Shown: positions 1-5,696 of the stretch, piece after piece
How the letters are laid out: each line of letters starts with the position of its first letter
How positions within the stretch are numbered: the stretch's first letter is position 1
NCBI GenBank assembly: GCA_017853915.1
Contig: JAFMIS010000168.1
Span: forward strand, 1 to 5,890
Source of the DNA: a bacterium
GTDB lineage: Bacteria; Bdellovibrionota_C; UBA2361; OMII01
Reading direction: 5' to 3'
Length of the DNA: 5,890 bases
Notes under the pieces: generated by a model
Database searches by the model: none
The model's input: the letters and a program-made list of their open reading frames with translations, nothing else
Told to the model about the DNA's origin: nothing
Program-made: the position numbers and the translations under genes

Positions 1-115
1 TTGGCTCCAGTCGCCCCTTTGTGGATGCGCTGGTACCAACCACCGGATTTTTTCTCTCCACTTTGTCGGTCTCGTTTCTCCGAGCTCGTTTGGGGAAGTG
101 CAAGGACCAATAATT

Positions 116-604
116 CTAGAATCCTATCCGCCTCTTTGGCGGCACCTGGGTCGTTTCGCTCATGAGCTGTCGGATTGCGTCGAAAACGACCTTGAACTGC
201 GAGTCATAGTTCTGCTCTAGATTCTTTAATCGGCTGGTTAACTCAGCATTCGAGGTGACAAGTTGTCGAAGTTTCACAAACGCCCGTATGACCTCGATAT
301 TGATCTCCACCGCACGGTCGCTTCGCAGCACACTTGAGAGCATCGCAACGCCATGTTCGGTAAATGCATACGGAGGTGTTCGCCGCCCTCCTCTCCCTTT
401 TGAGGTCACAATTTGTGACCTCAAAGCTGTAAACTCCTGAAAGGATAGCTGAAACATAAAATCAGCGTGGAATCGTCTGGCATTTCGTTGAACAGCTTGA
501 ACGAGAGCTTTGGTCTCAACTTGATAGAGCTCTGCGAGATCCTGGTCCAGCATGACCCGCTCCTCTCGGATAATGTATATGAGCGACTCAATTCGATTGT
601 TCAC
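116..604 (-). CDS. ORF6N domain-containing putative DNA-binding protein
   Basis: The protein belongs to the ORF6N family, known from phage regulatory proteins and from many bacterial accessory regions, and is presumed to bind DNA. Visible family hallmarks are IYIIREERVMLDQDLAELY near the N-terminus, FMFQLSFQEFTALRSQ (about residues 49-64), GGRRTPPYAFTEHGVAMLSS (about 72-91) and a C-terminal helical, probably coiled-coil stretch around YDSQFKVVFDAI (133-144). I chose GTG at 604-602 (162 residues) because GGGAG lies 7 nt upstream and the family-like sequence starts just after it. The frame is open to a TTG at 685, but that extension has no family resemblance and runs into the attC. The gene points against all its neighbours and is the only one in its cassette inside the window, so it needs its own promoter. 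A perfect palindrome lies within residues 60-69. Family assignment is confident; what it regulates is unknown. Confidence 0.9.
   Translation of the reverse strand: MNNRIESLIYIIREERVMLDQDLAELYQVETKALVQAVQRNARRFHADFMFQLSFQEFTALRSQIVTSKGRGGRRTPPYAFTEHGVAMLSSVLRSDRAVEINIEVIRAFVKLRQLVTSNAELTSRLKNLEQNYDSQFKVVFDAIRQLMSETTQVPPKRRIGF
399..425. repeat. Perfect 27-bp palindrome inside the ORF6N gene
   Basis: The left arm TTTGAGGTCACAA (399-411) and right arm TTGTGACCTCAAA (413-425) are exact reverse complements around a single central T. It encodes residues 60-69 (LRSQIVTSK region), a conserved part of the family, so coding constraint may explain some of the symmetry, but a perfect 13-bp arm is not expected from that alone. 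It could be an autoregulatory operator within the gene or a structured element. A closely related hairpin occurs at 5697-5716. Confidence 0.85.
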
Positions 605-649
605 GACAGGGCTCCCAATAGTCAGATAGTTGAGATATCGGAAGATCGC

Positions 650-676
650 CTCATATGTTTCGTGATAGGCTAACAA
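650..676 (-). promoter_or_regulatory. Possible promoter for the reversed ORF6N gene
   Basis: On the minus strand TTGTTA (676-671) is followed after 15 bp by TATGAG (655-650), a weak sigma70-like pair about 45 bp upstream of the GTG start. The -35-like part lies in the attC R'' box. The spacing is short and the -10 is poor. It is listed because a gene reversed in an integron array cannot use the array promoter. Confidence 0.25.
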
Positions 677-723
677 AGGTATCAAGCGGAGGCGGGAACG
701 CCCCGCTCATAGCAACGTTATCC
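668..723 (+). other. attC recombination site of cassette 1
   Basis: R'' is GGCTAAC (668-674) and R' is GTTATCC (717-723), whose complement GGATAAC differs at one position. Between them AGCGG-A-GGCG and CGCC-CCGCT form a stem with one extrahelical A, as attC sites have, closed by GGAA. The predicted crossover is G^TT at 717/718. Length is 56 bp. The right half (CCGCTCATAGCAACGTTATCC type) closely matches that of the 2479-2535 site. Confidence 0.88.
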
Positions 724-731
724 AATATTCA

Positions 732-1295
732 ATGATCGTATATTTAGTTCGCCATTGTAGTGCGGAAGGCCAAGAGCCGGAGGCCGCTCTTACCGAGACG
801 GGTAACGAGCAGTCCCTTCGACTGTCCGAATTCCTCGCAGGGCTAGGGGTCGCGCGAATTGTGAGTAGCCCATTTAGGCGTGCCGTCGATAGCGCACGCC
901 CGCTGGCGGAAACATTAGGATTGGAAATCGAAGTAGACCCGCGATTAGCGGAGCGCCAACTCGGACTAGTCGAGGATGGCGATTGGCGCGCGGCACTTCG
1001 AGAGAGTTTTGATGATCATAATTTTTGTCTGCCAGAGGGCGAATCCTCACGTTCAGCGCAAGCTCGTGGGGTTGCAGTGTTGCATGACGTTTTTCAAGGA
1101 ACGCGACTCCCAACCGCAATCTTCTCTCATGGTAACCTGTTGGCGCTTATTGCGAATTCACTGGACAGCTCCCTTGGTTTTGACTTTTGGCGACAACTAT
1201 CAAACCCTGACGTATTTGAGGTGAGGCGCCTCCCAGAATCTCTAGGTTTGTCTCGAGTTTGGACTCCGCTAATGGATGAGGCAGCTCCTAAATAA
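732..1295 (+). CDS. Histidine phosphatase family protein (phosphoglycerate mutase-like fold)
   Basis: This 187-residue protein is a branch-1/2 histidine phosphatase, whose members hydrolyse phosphate esters or phospho-histidine through a phospho-His intermediate. The N-terminal signature is LVRHCSAEGQEP: R7 and the nucleophile H8 are present, but the usual Gly of RHG is Cys9. SSPFRRA (45-51) supplies the second arginine, LAERQLG (72-78) the acid Glu74, and FSHGN (131-135) the second catalytic His133. The length is normal and the gene appears intact. The ATG lies only 8 bp after the attC R' box and has no convincing Shine-Dalgarno sequence, as is common for integron cassettes, so expression probably depends on upstream transcription. 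It shares its cassette with the toxin-antitoxin pair that follows. Substrate is unknown; it is larger and more PGM-like than a minimal SixA phosphohistidine phosphatase. Confidence 0.9.
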   Translation: MIVYLVRHCSAEGQEPEAALTETGNEQSLRLSEFLAGLGVARIVSSPFRRAVDSARPLAETLGLEIEVDPRLAERQLGLVEDGDWRAALRESFDDHNFCLPEGESSRSAQARGVAVLHDVFQGTRLPTAIFSHGNLLALIANSLDSSLGFDFWRQLSNPDVFEVRRLPESLGLSRVWTPLMDEAAPK

Positions 1296-1308
1296 CTCTT
1301 GTGAGCAA

Positions 1309-1326
1309 TGTGCCATATATGGCACA
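1309..1326. promoter_or_regulatory. 18-bp palindromic operator in front of the toxin-antitoxin genes
   Basis: TGTGCCATATATGGCACA is a perfect palindrome ending 8 bp before the toxin ATG. Type II toxin-antitoxin operons are normally repressed by the antitoxin, alone or with toxin, at such palindromes over their promoter. An imperfect promoter, TTGTGA (1299-1304) and CACACT (1323-1328) 18 bp apart, would be overlapped by it, though such a promoter would give almost no leader. The palindrome is certain; its role is inferred from position. Confidence 0.75.
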
Positions 1327-1334
1327 CTTAAACC

Positions 1335-1631
1335 ATGCAAGTGATTCGCACTCCAGAGTTTGAAAATTGGCTATCGAACGAGTCGGCCAAAGTTCAGGCG
1401 CTAGTGGAATCGCGTGTGTTTCGAATTGAGCACTACGACCACCTTGGCGATGCAAAGCATCTCGGGGATGGACTATCTGAGCTTCGCTGGAAGAATGGAC
1501 TTAGAGTCTATTTTGCCAGAGTTGGTCAGCGAGTTGTTTTGCTTATTCACGGCGGAGGAAAAAATGCCCAAAAAAGCGACATCAAAAAAGCGAGAGCTCT
1601 CCTTGAGCGATATTCCGATTCGGCGACTTAA
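1335..1631 (+). CDS. RelE/HigB-like addiction module toxin
   Basis: This is a 98-residue protein of the RelE/ParE superfamily, of the 'putative addiction module killer protein' type, expected to cleave mRNA at the ribosome. Family features are the N-terminal helices (FENWLSNESAKVQALVESRV), DGLSELRWKNGLRVYFA (45-61) with the basic residues expected at the active site, VVLLIHGGGKNAQ (67-79), and KSDIKKARALLERY at the C-terminus. The length is typical and the gene looks intact. It comes first in the operon with the antitoxin second, as is usual for HigBA-type loci, and its last 68 bp overlap the antitoxin gene, so the two are tightly coupled. No good Shine-Dalgarno sequence precedes its ATG, which would favour antitoxin excess. 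Toxicity and target are inferred from the family. Confidence 0.9.
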   Translation: MQVIRTPEFENWLSNESAKVQALVESRVFRIEHYDHLGDAKHLGDGLSELRWKNGLRVYFARVGQRVVLLIHGGGKNAQKSDIKKARALLERYSDSAT

Positions 1632-1896
1632 GACCGGAGCAGGAACAGTCAAGACAAGCAGCGCCAAGCGATTGCAGGATCAGGAGCTCGTTTTTCGAGC
1701 ATTTTGGCAGTGCCTTATCGACAAAGATATTGAATCTTTTAAGGAGATACTCCGCGGGCACTTGGATGCGGTTAATAAGGGTTCGTTAGCGAAGAAGTCA
1801 AAAACATCTCGTCGCACTCTGCATAGGATTCTATCGCCGGAGGGAAATCCGACATTGAAGAGTATATCCAACGTAATCCATGCGCTGTATGGATAA
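1564..1896 (+). CDS. HTH antitoxin of the RelE/HigB-like module
   Basis: The 110-residue protein matches the 'putative addiction module antidote' family. Its C-terminal half holds a helix-turn-helix, GSLAKKSKTSRRTLHRILSPEGNPTLKSIS, where the SPEGNPTL motif is strongly characteristic. The N-terminal ~40 residues are lysine/arginine-rich and longer than in most members. It presumably neutralises the toxin encoded just upstream and binds the palindrome at 1309-1326 to repress both genes. The frame is open from 1414, but I take ATG 1564 because GGAGG stands 5-9 nt before it and the family-like protein starts there. The gene overlaps the toxin by 68 bp in a different frame. Its TAA stop lies inside the attC R'' box, so cassette and gene end together. 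Confidence 0.88.
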   Translation: MPKKATSKKRELSLSDIPIRRLKTGAGTVKTSSAKRLQDQELVFRAFWQCLIDKDIESFKEILRGHLDAVNKGSLAKKSKTSRRTLHRILSPEGNPTLKSISNVIHALYG

Positions 1897-1946
1897 CAAT
1901 TATTTCGAGCGGATCGCCTAAGCGCCCGCTCACTGAAACGTTATAT
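1891..1946 (+). other. attC recombination site of cassette 2
   Basis: R'' is GGATAAC (1891-1897) and R' is GTTATAT (1940-1946). The arms GAGCGG (1908-1913) and CCGCTC (1926-1931) pair perfectly, followed by an internal CGC/GCG pair with unequal unpaired bases and a CTAA loop. Crossover is predicted at 1940/1941. Length is 56 bp. R' deviates from the GTTATCC of its neighbours. The antitoxin stop codon is within R''. Confidence 0.88.
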
Positions 1947-1966
1947 CCCTCAAAAGGACCCGAAGT

Positions 1967-2509
1967 ATGACCCATAATGCGGCGTTAGTAATCGGCACTT
2001 CGCGGACCGATGGAAATACATGGACGACGTTACGAGCCGCGAACGAGAATCTACAGTTACCTATTTTCGACCTTGCGACCCTACGAATCTCGTATTTCGA
2101 CTACAACTCAGAAAATCTGGCAGATGACTTCATCCCAACTATTGAGAGGCTGTTGGAGTTCGACACTATCGGTCTTGTGAGCCCAGTGTACTGGTACAGT
2201 GTTAGTGCCCAAATGAAGACATTCATCGATAGGTTTAGTGATCTTCTTGGTCCCCGTAAGGATCTTGGTCGGCAACTTCGCGGCAAACGAGTTTTTCTGA
2301 TGGCAACAGGATACTCAGAAGAGAAGTATTCCGAGTGTATGAATCAAATGATTCAGCTCACATCAGACTATCTTGGAATGAAATACGAGGGCTTCCATTA
2401 TTCCCGCGTCGCCGAGGACTTAGTTGTCCCGGATAACGTACTGGGGGAAGCTAGAGTGTTCCTAGAATCCAAGGTGGGGTATAACAAAAGAATGGTGGCG
2501 GATCGCTAA
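1967..2509 (+). CDS. NAD(P)H-dependent FMN reductase / flavodoxin-fold oxidoreductase
   Basis: The 180-residue protein has the flavodoxin-like fold of NAD(P)H-dependent oxidoreductases that reduce flavins, quinones or related compounds with bound FMN. VIGTSRTDGNTW (8-19) is the FMN phosphate-binding loop after strand 1, and SPVYWYSVSAQMKTFIDRF (72-90) is the highly characteristic second flavin-contact segment. FLMATGYSEE (110-119) is the third strand and loop. Length is normal. AAAGGA lies 8 nt before the ATG, a good ribosome site inside the cassette. The last ten or so residues (YNKRMVADR) are encoded by the attC itself and the TAA falls in its loop region, so the native C-terminus may have been replaced or extended when the cassette formed. 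Substrate is unknown. Confidence 0.9.
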   Translation: MTHNAALVIGTSRTDGNTWTTLRAANENLQLPIFDLATLRISYFDYNSENLADDFIPTIERLLEFDTIGLVSPVYWYSVSAQMKTFIDRFSDLLGPRKDLGRQLRGKRVFLMATGYSEEKYSECMNQMIQLTSDYLGMKYEGFHYSRVAEDLVVPDNVLGEARVFLESKVGYNKRMVADR

Positions 2510-2535
2510 GGCGCCCGCACATAGCAACGTTATCC
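2479..2535 (+). other. attC recombination site of cassette 3
   Basis: R'' is GTATAAC (2479-2485) and R' is GTTATCC (2529-2535). GTG-G-CGG (2495-2501) pairs with CCGCAC with one extrahelical G, then CGC/GCG pair nearer the loop. Crossover is predicted at 2529/2530. Length is 57 bp. The reductase reading frame runs through R'' and L'' and stops at 2507-2509. Confidence 0.88.
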
Positions 2536-2546
2536 GGTGAGACAGC

Positions 2547-3155
2547 ATGAATGAGAGCGGCAACATTGATGTCCCGGTTATACTAAGCCAAGTAACCTAT
2601 CTGGAAATGGTCAGTGATCCACGCGCGCAGCCAGTGGACCTCGGGAAGTTCTCTATGCGCCGCGTCGAGAATATGAGCGTTGGTGACTACTTGGATATTT
2701 ATCGCGAAGTGGGGCGAGATTACCTTTGGAACTATCGACCTGGTCAAAGCGCCGAAGAGATTAGAGCTATCCTTACTTCGCCCGCCACCTGGATGTATCT
2801 ACTACTGGCGGACGACCGGGCTGTCGGCATGGCCGAGCTAGATGCTACTATTCCTGACGATATCGAGTTGGTTCATTTTGGTTTGTTGCCATGCTTCCTG
2901 AATCAAGGTATCGGCAAGTTGTTCCTTCATAATGTCATCTCTCTCGTGTGGAGGAGTGGCGCTCGTCGGATGTGGCTCAGCACATGCGGGTTGGACCATC
3001 CGAAAGCTATTCGCTTTTATGAAGCGGCAGGCTTCGTACCCTTCAAAACAAAGATGGGAGAATTCAAAGATTGGCGGTTTACTGGTTTCTATGACATGGC
3101 GGATGCGCCTCAAATTCCATACGGAAAGAGACCATCTGGAGAGGAACCGCGCTAA
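2547..3155 (+). CDS. GNAT family N-acetyltransferase
   Basis: This 202-residue protein has the core of the GCN5-related acetyltransferases, which move acetyl from acetyl-CoA to an amine. An N-terminal segment of about 40 residues precedes the fold. Motif A is ELVHFGLLPCFLNQGIGKLF (107-126), with the acetyl-CoA pyrophosphate loop at NQGIGK (Q120, G121, G123). Motif B follows as LDHPKAIRFYEAAGF (149-163), a typical strand-helix ending of the fold. GGTGA sits about 8 nt upstream of the ATG, immediately after the preceding attC. The stop falls just before the R'' box of a broken attC, so this is the last recognisable cassette gene. GNAT proteins are among the commonest integron cassette products; the substrate cannot be told from sequence. 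No resistance subfamily signature is evident. Confidence 0.9.
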   Translation: MNESGNIDVPVILSQVTYLEMVSDPRAQPVDLGKFSMRRVENMSVGDYLDIYREVGRDYLWNYRPGQSAEEIRAILTSPATWMYLLLADDRAVGMAELDATIPDDIELVHFGLLPCFLNQGIGKLFLHNVISLVWRSGARRMWLSTCGLDHPKAIRFYEAAGFVPFKTKMGEFKDWRFTGFYDMADAPQIPYGKRPSGEEPR

Positions 3156-3157
3156 CC

Positions 3158-3195
3158 GCATAACATGAAATTCGAGCGGATCGCTAAAGCGCCCC
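3158..3195 (+). other. Truncated attC at the end of cassette 4
   Basis: R'' GCATAAC (3158-3164) is followed by TTCGAGCGGATCGC and AAGCGCCC, nearly identical to the left half of the 1891-1946 site. Where that site continues into GCTCA...AACGTTAT, this one switches at about 3194/3195 to CAGACTCTAG. The L' arm and R' box are absent here and I do not find them elsewhere in the window. The site should be unable to fold or recombine normally. Confidence 0.75.
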
Positions 3196-3252
3196 AGACT
3201 CTAGTGCACGGTAGATTCCGCACCCCAAACCTACCTCAAGCCTGCCCGCTCG
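3196..3252 (+). repeat. Flanking repeat, left copy 1
   Basis: Starts AGACTCT, then CACGGTAGATTC, CCCC, CCTACCTCAAGCC and ends CTGCCCGCTCG. The first 46 bp align with 5762 onward (AGACTCT, CACGGTAGATTC, CCTACCTTAAGCC), and ACCTCAAGCCTGC plus CCCGCTCG reappear at 5712-5756. GGTAG (3210-3214) can pair with CTACC (3231-3235). Confidence 0.7.
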
Positions 3253-3331
3253 CCCCACGAAACTCCTCGGCAATGCCCACGAGTATAGGGGTATATGGAC
3301 CTAGAGATTCGCGCTGTGCCGCGGAATCTAC
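3211..3331. repeat. 11-bp inverted repeat enclosing 99 bp
   Basis: GTAGATTCCGC (3211-3221) and GCGGAATCTAC (3321-3331) are exact reverse complements. Within the enclosed DNA, ACCCC (3222-3226) could pair with GGGGT (3288-3292) and CTCG with CGAG near 3266-3283. The right arm is also the left arm of the hairpin at 3324-3345. Confidence 0.75.
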
Positions 3332-3420
3332 TACACAGTAGGTTCGACCCTCGTCCTACCTTAGGCCCGCCTATTTGCCTTCTAGGTTGTACCAGAAGGG
3401 GGGGTTGTACCAGAAGGGGG
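3324..3420 (+). repeat. Flanking repeat, left copy 2
   Basis: It opens with a hairpin GAATCTACT-ACAC-AGTAGGTTC (9 bp with one T-G wobble), continues CGTCCTACCTTAGGCC and TTGCCTTCTAGGTTGTACC, and ends in two units of TTGTACCAGAAGGGGG. It aligns with 5769-5837 over its whole length with a 3-bp gap and scattered substitutions. Confidence 0.8.
3378..3399 (+). repeat. CCTTCT/AGAAGG hairpin, left copy
   Basis: CCTTCT (3378-3383) pairs with AGAAGG (3394-3399); inside, GGT pairs with ACC around TGT, leaving one bulged A. The same bases occur identically at 5814-5835. A second copy of the right arm (ACCAGAAGG) follows at 3409-3417 and could replace the first. Confidence 0.8.
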
Positions 3421-3584
3421 TGGCCTTCGAACTATCTGCAGTAAAGCTGGGTTGCCGTATAGTGTCCAAGAGCCCGGGGGTTTAAAGCACCTGGAGCGAG
3501 AGTCCCCAGTAACTGCCTGATGTGGCACAGGTTTGCTCCCCTAAAGGTAGGAAACGCCAGTCCCTCGGCCGGCCATAACCTCTT

Positions 3585-5612
3585 ATGTGGGTCGATCGCT
3601 ATTGGGAGTTTATGCGAACGCAGAGCAAGAGTACGGGCCAAGAAACTACCCCTCAACGAGATGGTGCTGATGCGGCTGCCAGCTGCCGTGCCGATTCAGG
3701 GAAACAAGGACCCTTCCCCGTCCCATCCCATATCTCCAGAATTCTAGGGCAGCTTGATCACTCTAATGCATCCATCTACGGAGTTCAGTCGCCGATAATG
3801 CCAATTCCGAGCGACATCGTGCGAGATGAGCTCTACACCAAGAGATATTACGACGGTAAGGACCCACAGGAGTTTGTCCGGGAGGAGAATGGAATTAACG
3901 CCATCTCCTTATTCGATCGAAAAGACCTCTACCTCTGCCTCGAGCTGCTGGAGGCAGAAAAACACTTGCCTACGGGTCAGGTTGAGCAGCTCAAGAGCGT
4001 CATCTACAAGCGCGCGTACGGAGAGTACACCTGGGAGACGTGGGGCACGTTGGGGGAAAACAACGGGACAGCTCAGCCAGATAGTATGTCTGAAATCCTG
4101 CAGAGCATTCCAAAAGACAGGATTGATTTGGCGATTGCAAAGGCAACGAGCGTGCATGCACGCGCCGGTATCAGGGTAATGCTTGCCCGAAAGGAAGGTA
4201 AGCCAGGCTACATTAATCCGGAGCTAGTTCCGAGTGGCCCCGTGTTGTTCATAAAAGGCAATCCCTTGCAGGACCCGGAGGTAGAGACCCCATTCTTTAA
4301 ACGGGAGGTTGAGATGTTGCTCAAAGTGCCCGAGGGCTCACGGACCTCGCGAGCTGCGCTCTTCCTCTCCGATATTCACCTGAAGAGGGGCAAGGACAGC
4401 ATTGCTCATTTTGAGACAGCGATTACAACCTTAGCCAAGACCCCTCCGCAGCGCCTTATCATTGGGGGTGACATTATCGACGCACCGGGCGTTCTCGGGA
4501 TGCGTACACGAATAAATCAGGCTCTTCGAAATCCAGGGGATCTTTCAAATCCAGGGGAGGTCTTCGCGTCGCTCGAAAAAGACGAGCAGGATCTCTTTAT
4601 GTCAGTGTATCTCTCGCGTCTGGGCTCACACCTTAAGGGGGAGATGACCAGTGCGGAGTTTCTCGCAGTTCGAAGACAGATGATAATCGACCGTATCGAT
4701 TTCATGCGTAAAAAGCTGCCAAACACCAAGATCTCACTCCTGCTCGGCAACCATGACATGCCGAGGCTCGATGGTGCTCTGCCTATGAGGCCGAAGGCGA
4801 CTTCACGAGAGATGTTCGGTGTATTGCTAGAGCTCAAAGACGTTCCCGCGATCATCATCAAGGACGGGCTACTCTCTCGTCAATGGCTTGATACATTTCG
4901 CAGGGGGCTCCGAGAGGTGCTTGAAACCAAGGGAGCAAGCGAGCAGGGCTTGAGAAATTTTGACTCACTTGAAGATGCGCATGTGCTGAGACTCGCTCGG
5001 ATGTTTTTTCCAATTAAAGGTGAAAAGCTTGAGCAGCTCCATGAATTCTTCTACTACGACGAGAATTGGGCCCACCAGCTTCAGCTTGATCTCGAGTGCT
5101 TGGGCGTCGAGGCACTCAATAAGCGCTGCGATAAGTACTATGAAAAGGACCTTGGGACAGTTGATACGCCACAGAGGGCGCTTTTGTCTCATCAGCCCCT
5201 CGAGAGTGGAGATAATCTCAACCGGGTAGTCCGCGAGAAGCCGCTAGTTTCAGGTGGCCAGACGAAGTGGCCGGATGGGACTCGCTTGGTCATTGCGTTC
5301 GATCAGCACGTTGCGTGTAGTGTGATTATGGAGCGAGACGGCAGTGCGGTCTCTGTCCACCAGGTGGGGAGCTTTACAACGAATTCAAACCCGGGCCAGC
5401 GATTCATGTGCGCTGTGATGGACCCAGAGAACGGAAACCTCTACCACCTCACCTTTGCTGACGAGGAGGGCAACCTGTCTGTTCTGAGTTTGGCTGCCTA
5501 CCGACAGCTGCAGTACATACGTCCAGATGTCGACCCGACAGCTCCTCTGGCGCTTGGAACGTCAACTGGGAACATGAATCCATTAGAGACCGGACCGGTG
5601 ACTGCAGCGTGA
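3585..5612 (+). CDS. Calcineurin-like metallophosphoesterase with an unrecognised N-terminal region
   Basis: The C-terminal part carries the dimetal phosphoesterase motifs in order: LFLSDIHLKRG (Asp263, His265), IGGDIID (Asp296), LLLGNHDMP (Asn389, His390) and LLSHQP (His536). The last block, usually GHxH, appears as FDQH (Asp573, His575). Such enzymes hydrolyse phosphomono- or diesters, including nucleic acids or nucleotides. A ~90-residue helical insert separates GD from GNHD, and the 230 residues before the domain match nothing I recognise. No signal peptide or membrane segment is visible, so it should be cytoplasmic. The start is uncertain: ATG 3585 has no ribosome site, ATG 3612 has GGGAG only 3 nt away, and ATG 3798 has GGAG 14 nt away. 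Residues 1-71 are low-complexity and may not be translated. It is the only gene between two sets of related hairpin repeats. The domain is confident; substrate and biological role are unknown. Confidence 0.85.
   Translation: MWVDRYWEFMRTQSKSTGQETTPQRDGADAAASCRADSGKQGPFPVPSHISRILGQLDHSNASIYGVQSPIMPIPSDIVRDELYTKRYYDGKDPQEFVREENGINAISLFDRKDLYLCLELLEAEKHLPTGQVEQLKSVIYKRAYGEYTWETWGTLGENNGTAQPDSMSEILQSIPKDRIDLAIAKATSVHARAGIRVMLARKEGKPGYINPELVPSGPVLFIKGNPLQDPEVETPFFKREVEMLLKVPEGSRTSRAALFLSDIHLKRGKDSIAHFETAITTLAKTPPQRLIIGGDIIDAPGVLGMRTRINQALRNPGDLSNPGEVFASLEKDEQDLFMSVYLSRLGSHLKGEMTSAEFLAVRRQMIIDRIDFMRKKLPNTKISLLLGNHDMPRLDGALPMRPKATSREMFGVLLELKDVPAIIIKDGLLSRQWLDTFRRGLREVLETKGASEQGLRNFDSLEDAHVLRLARMFFPIKGEKLEQLHEFFYYDENWAHQLQLDLECLGVEALNKRCDKYYEKDLGTVDTPQRALLSHQPLESGDNLNRVVREKPLVSGGQTKWPDGTRLVIAFDQHVACSVIMERDGSAVSVHQVGSFTTNSNPGQRFMCAVMDPENGNLYHLTFADEEGNLSVLSLAAYRQLQYIRPDVDPTAPLALGTSTGNMNPLETGPVTAA
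4529..4558 (+). repeat. Internal 12-bp direct repeat, period 18 bp
   Basis: AAATCCAGGGGA occurs at 4529-4540 and 4547-4558 in the same frame, giving the protein repeat NPGD...NPGE. It is a small in-frame duplication in the insert between the GD and GNHD motifs. Confidence 0.7.
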
Positions 5613-5696
5613 TGCTGGCTGGGGACTGGGCACTAATTGGTCTACGTTTCTCAAATCGAGCGAAGTCGTTAACGACGCCCACCTTTCGGTGTGCTC

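Larger units (their letters stand above)
3196..3584. other. 389-bp non-coding leader with multiple inverted repeats
   Basis: No credible gene is present. The first ~225 bp hold two copies of a hairpin repeat, an 11-bp inverted repeat and a duplicated G-rich unit (listed separately). The rest (3421-3584) is unstructured to the eye and presumably contains the promoter of the downstream gene, but I could not identify a convincing -35/-10 pair. A structured non-coding RNA or a recombination site is possible for 3196-3420. Confidence 0.6.

Noticed and set aside
1..115. Left boundary (R' box) of the first cassette or a terminator for the ORF6N gene
   Set aside because: No GTTRRRY box with an adjacent attC arm and no stem followed by a T-run could be found; the cassette start lies outside the window or is unrecognisable.
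605..685. N-terminal extension of the ORF6N gene to a TTG start
   Set aside because: No family resemblance, weak start codon, and it enters the attC site; GTG at 604 has a good ribosome site.
1296..1334. A hidden attC between the phosphatase and the toxin
   Set aside because: No TAAC...GTTA box pair or GCGG/CCGC arms are present; the symmetry here is a short operator-like palindrome.
1414..1563. Longer antitoxin reading frame
   Set aside because: It overlaps the toxin almost completely in another frame and does not resemble the family; ATG 1564 has a clear ribosome site.
3337..3360. A tRNA fragment or tmRNA end, suggested by GGTTCGACCC and, at 5780, GATTCGATCCC
   Set aside because: The bases either side of the TTCGA loop do not form a 5-bp T-stem, and no anticodon arm or acceptor stem is present.
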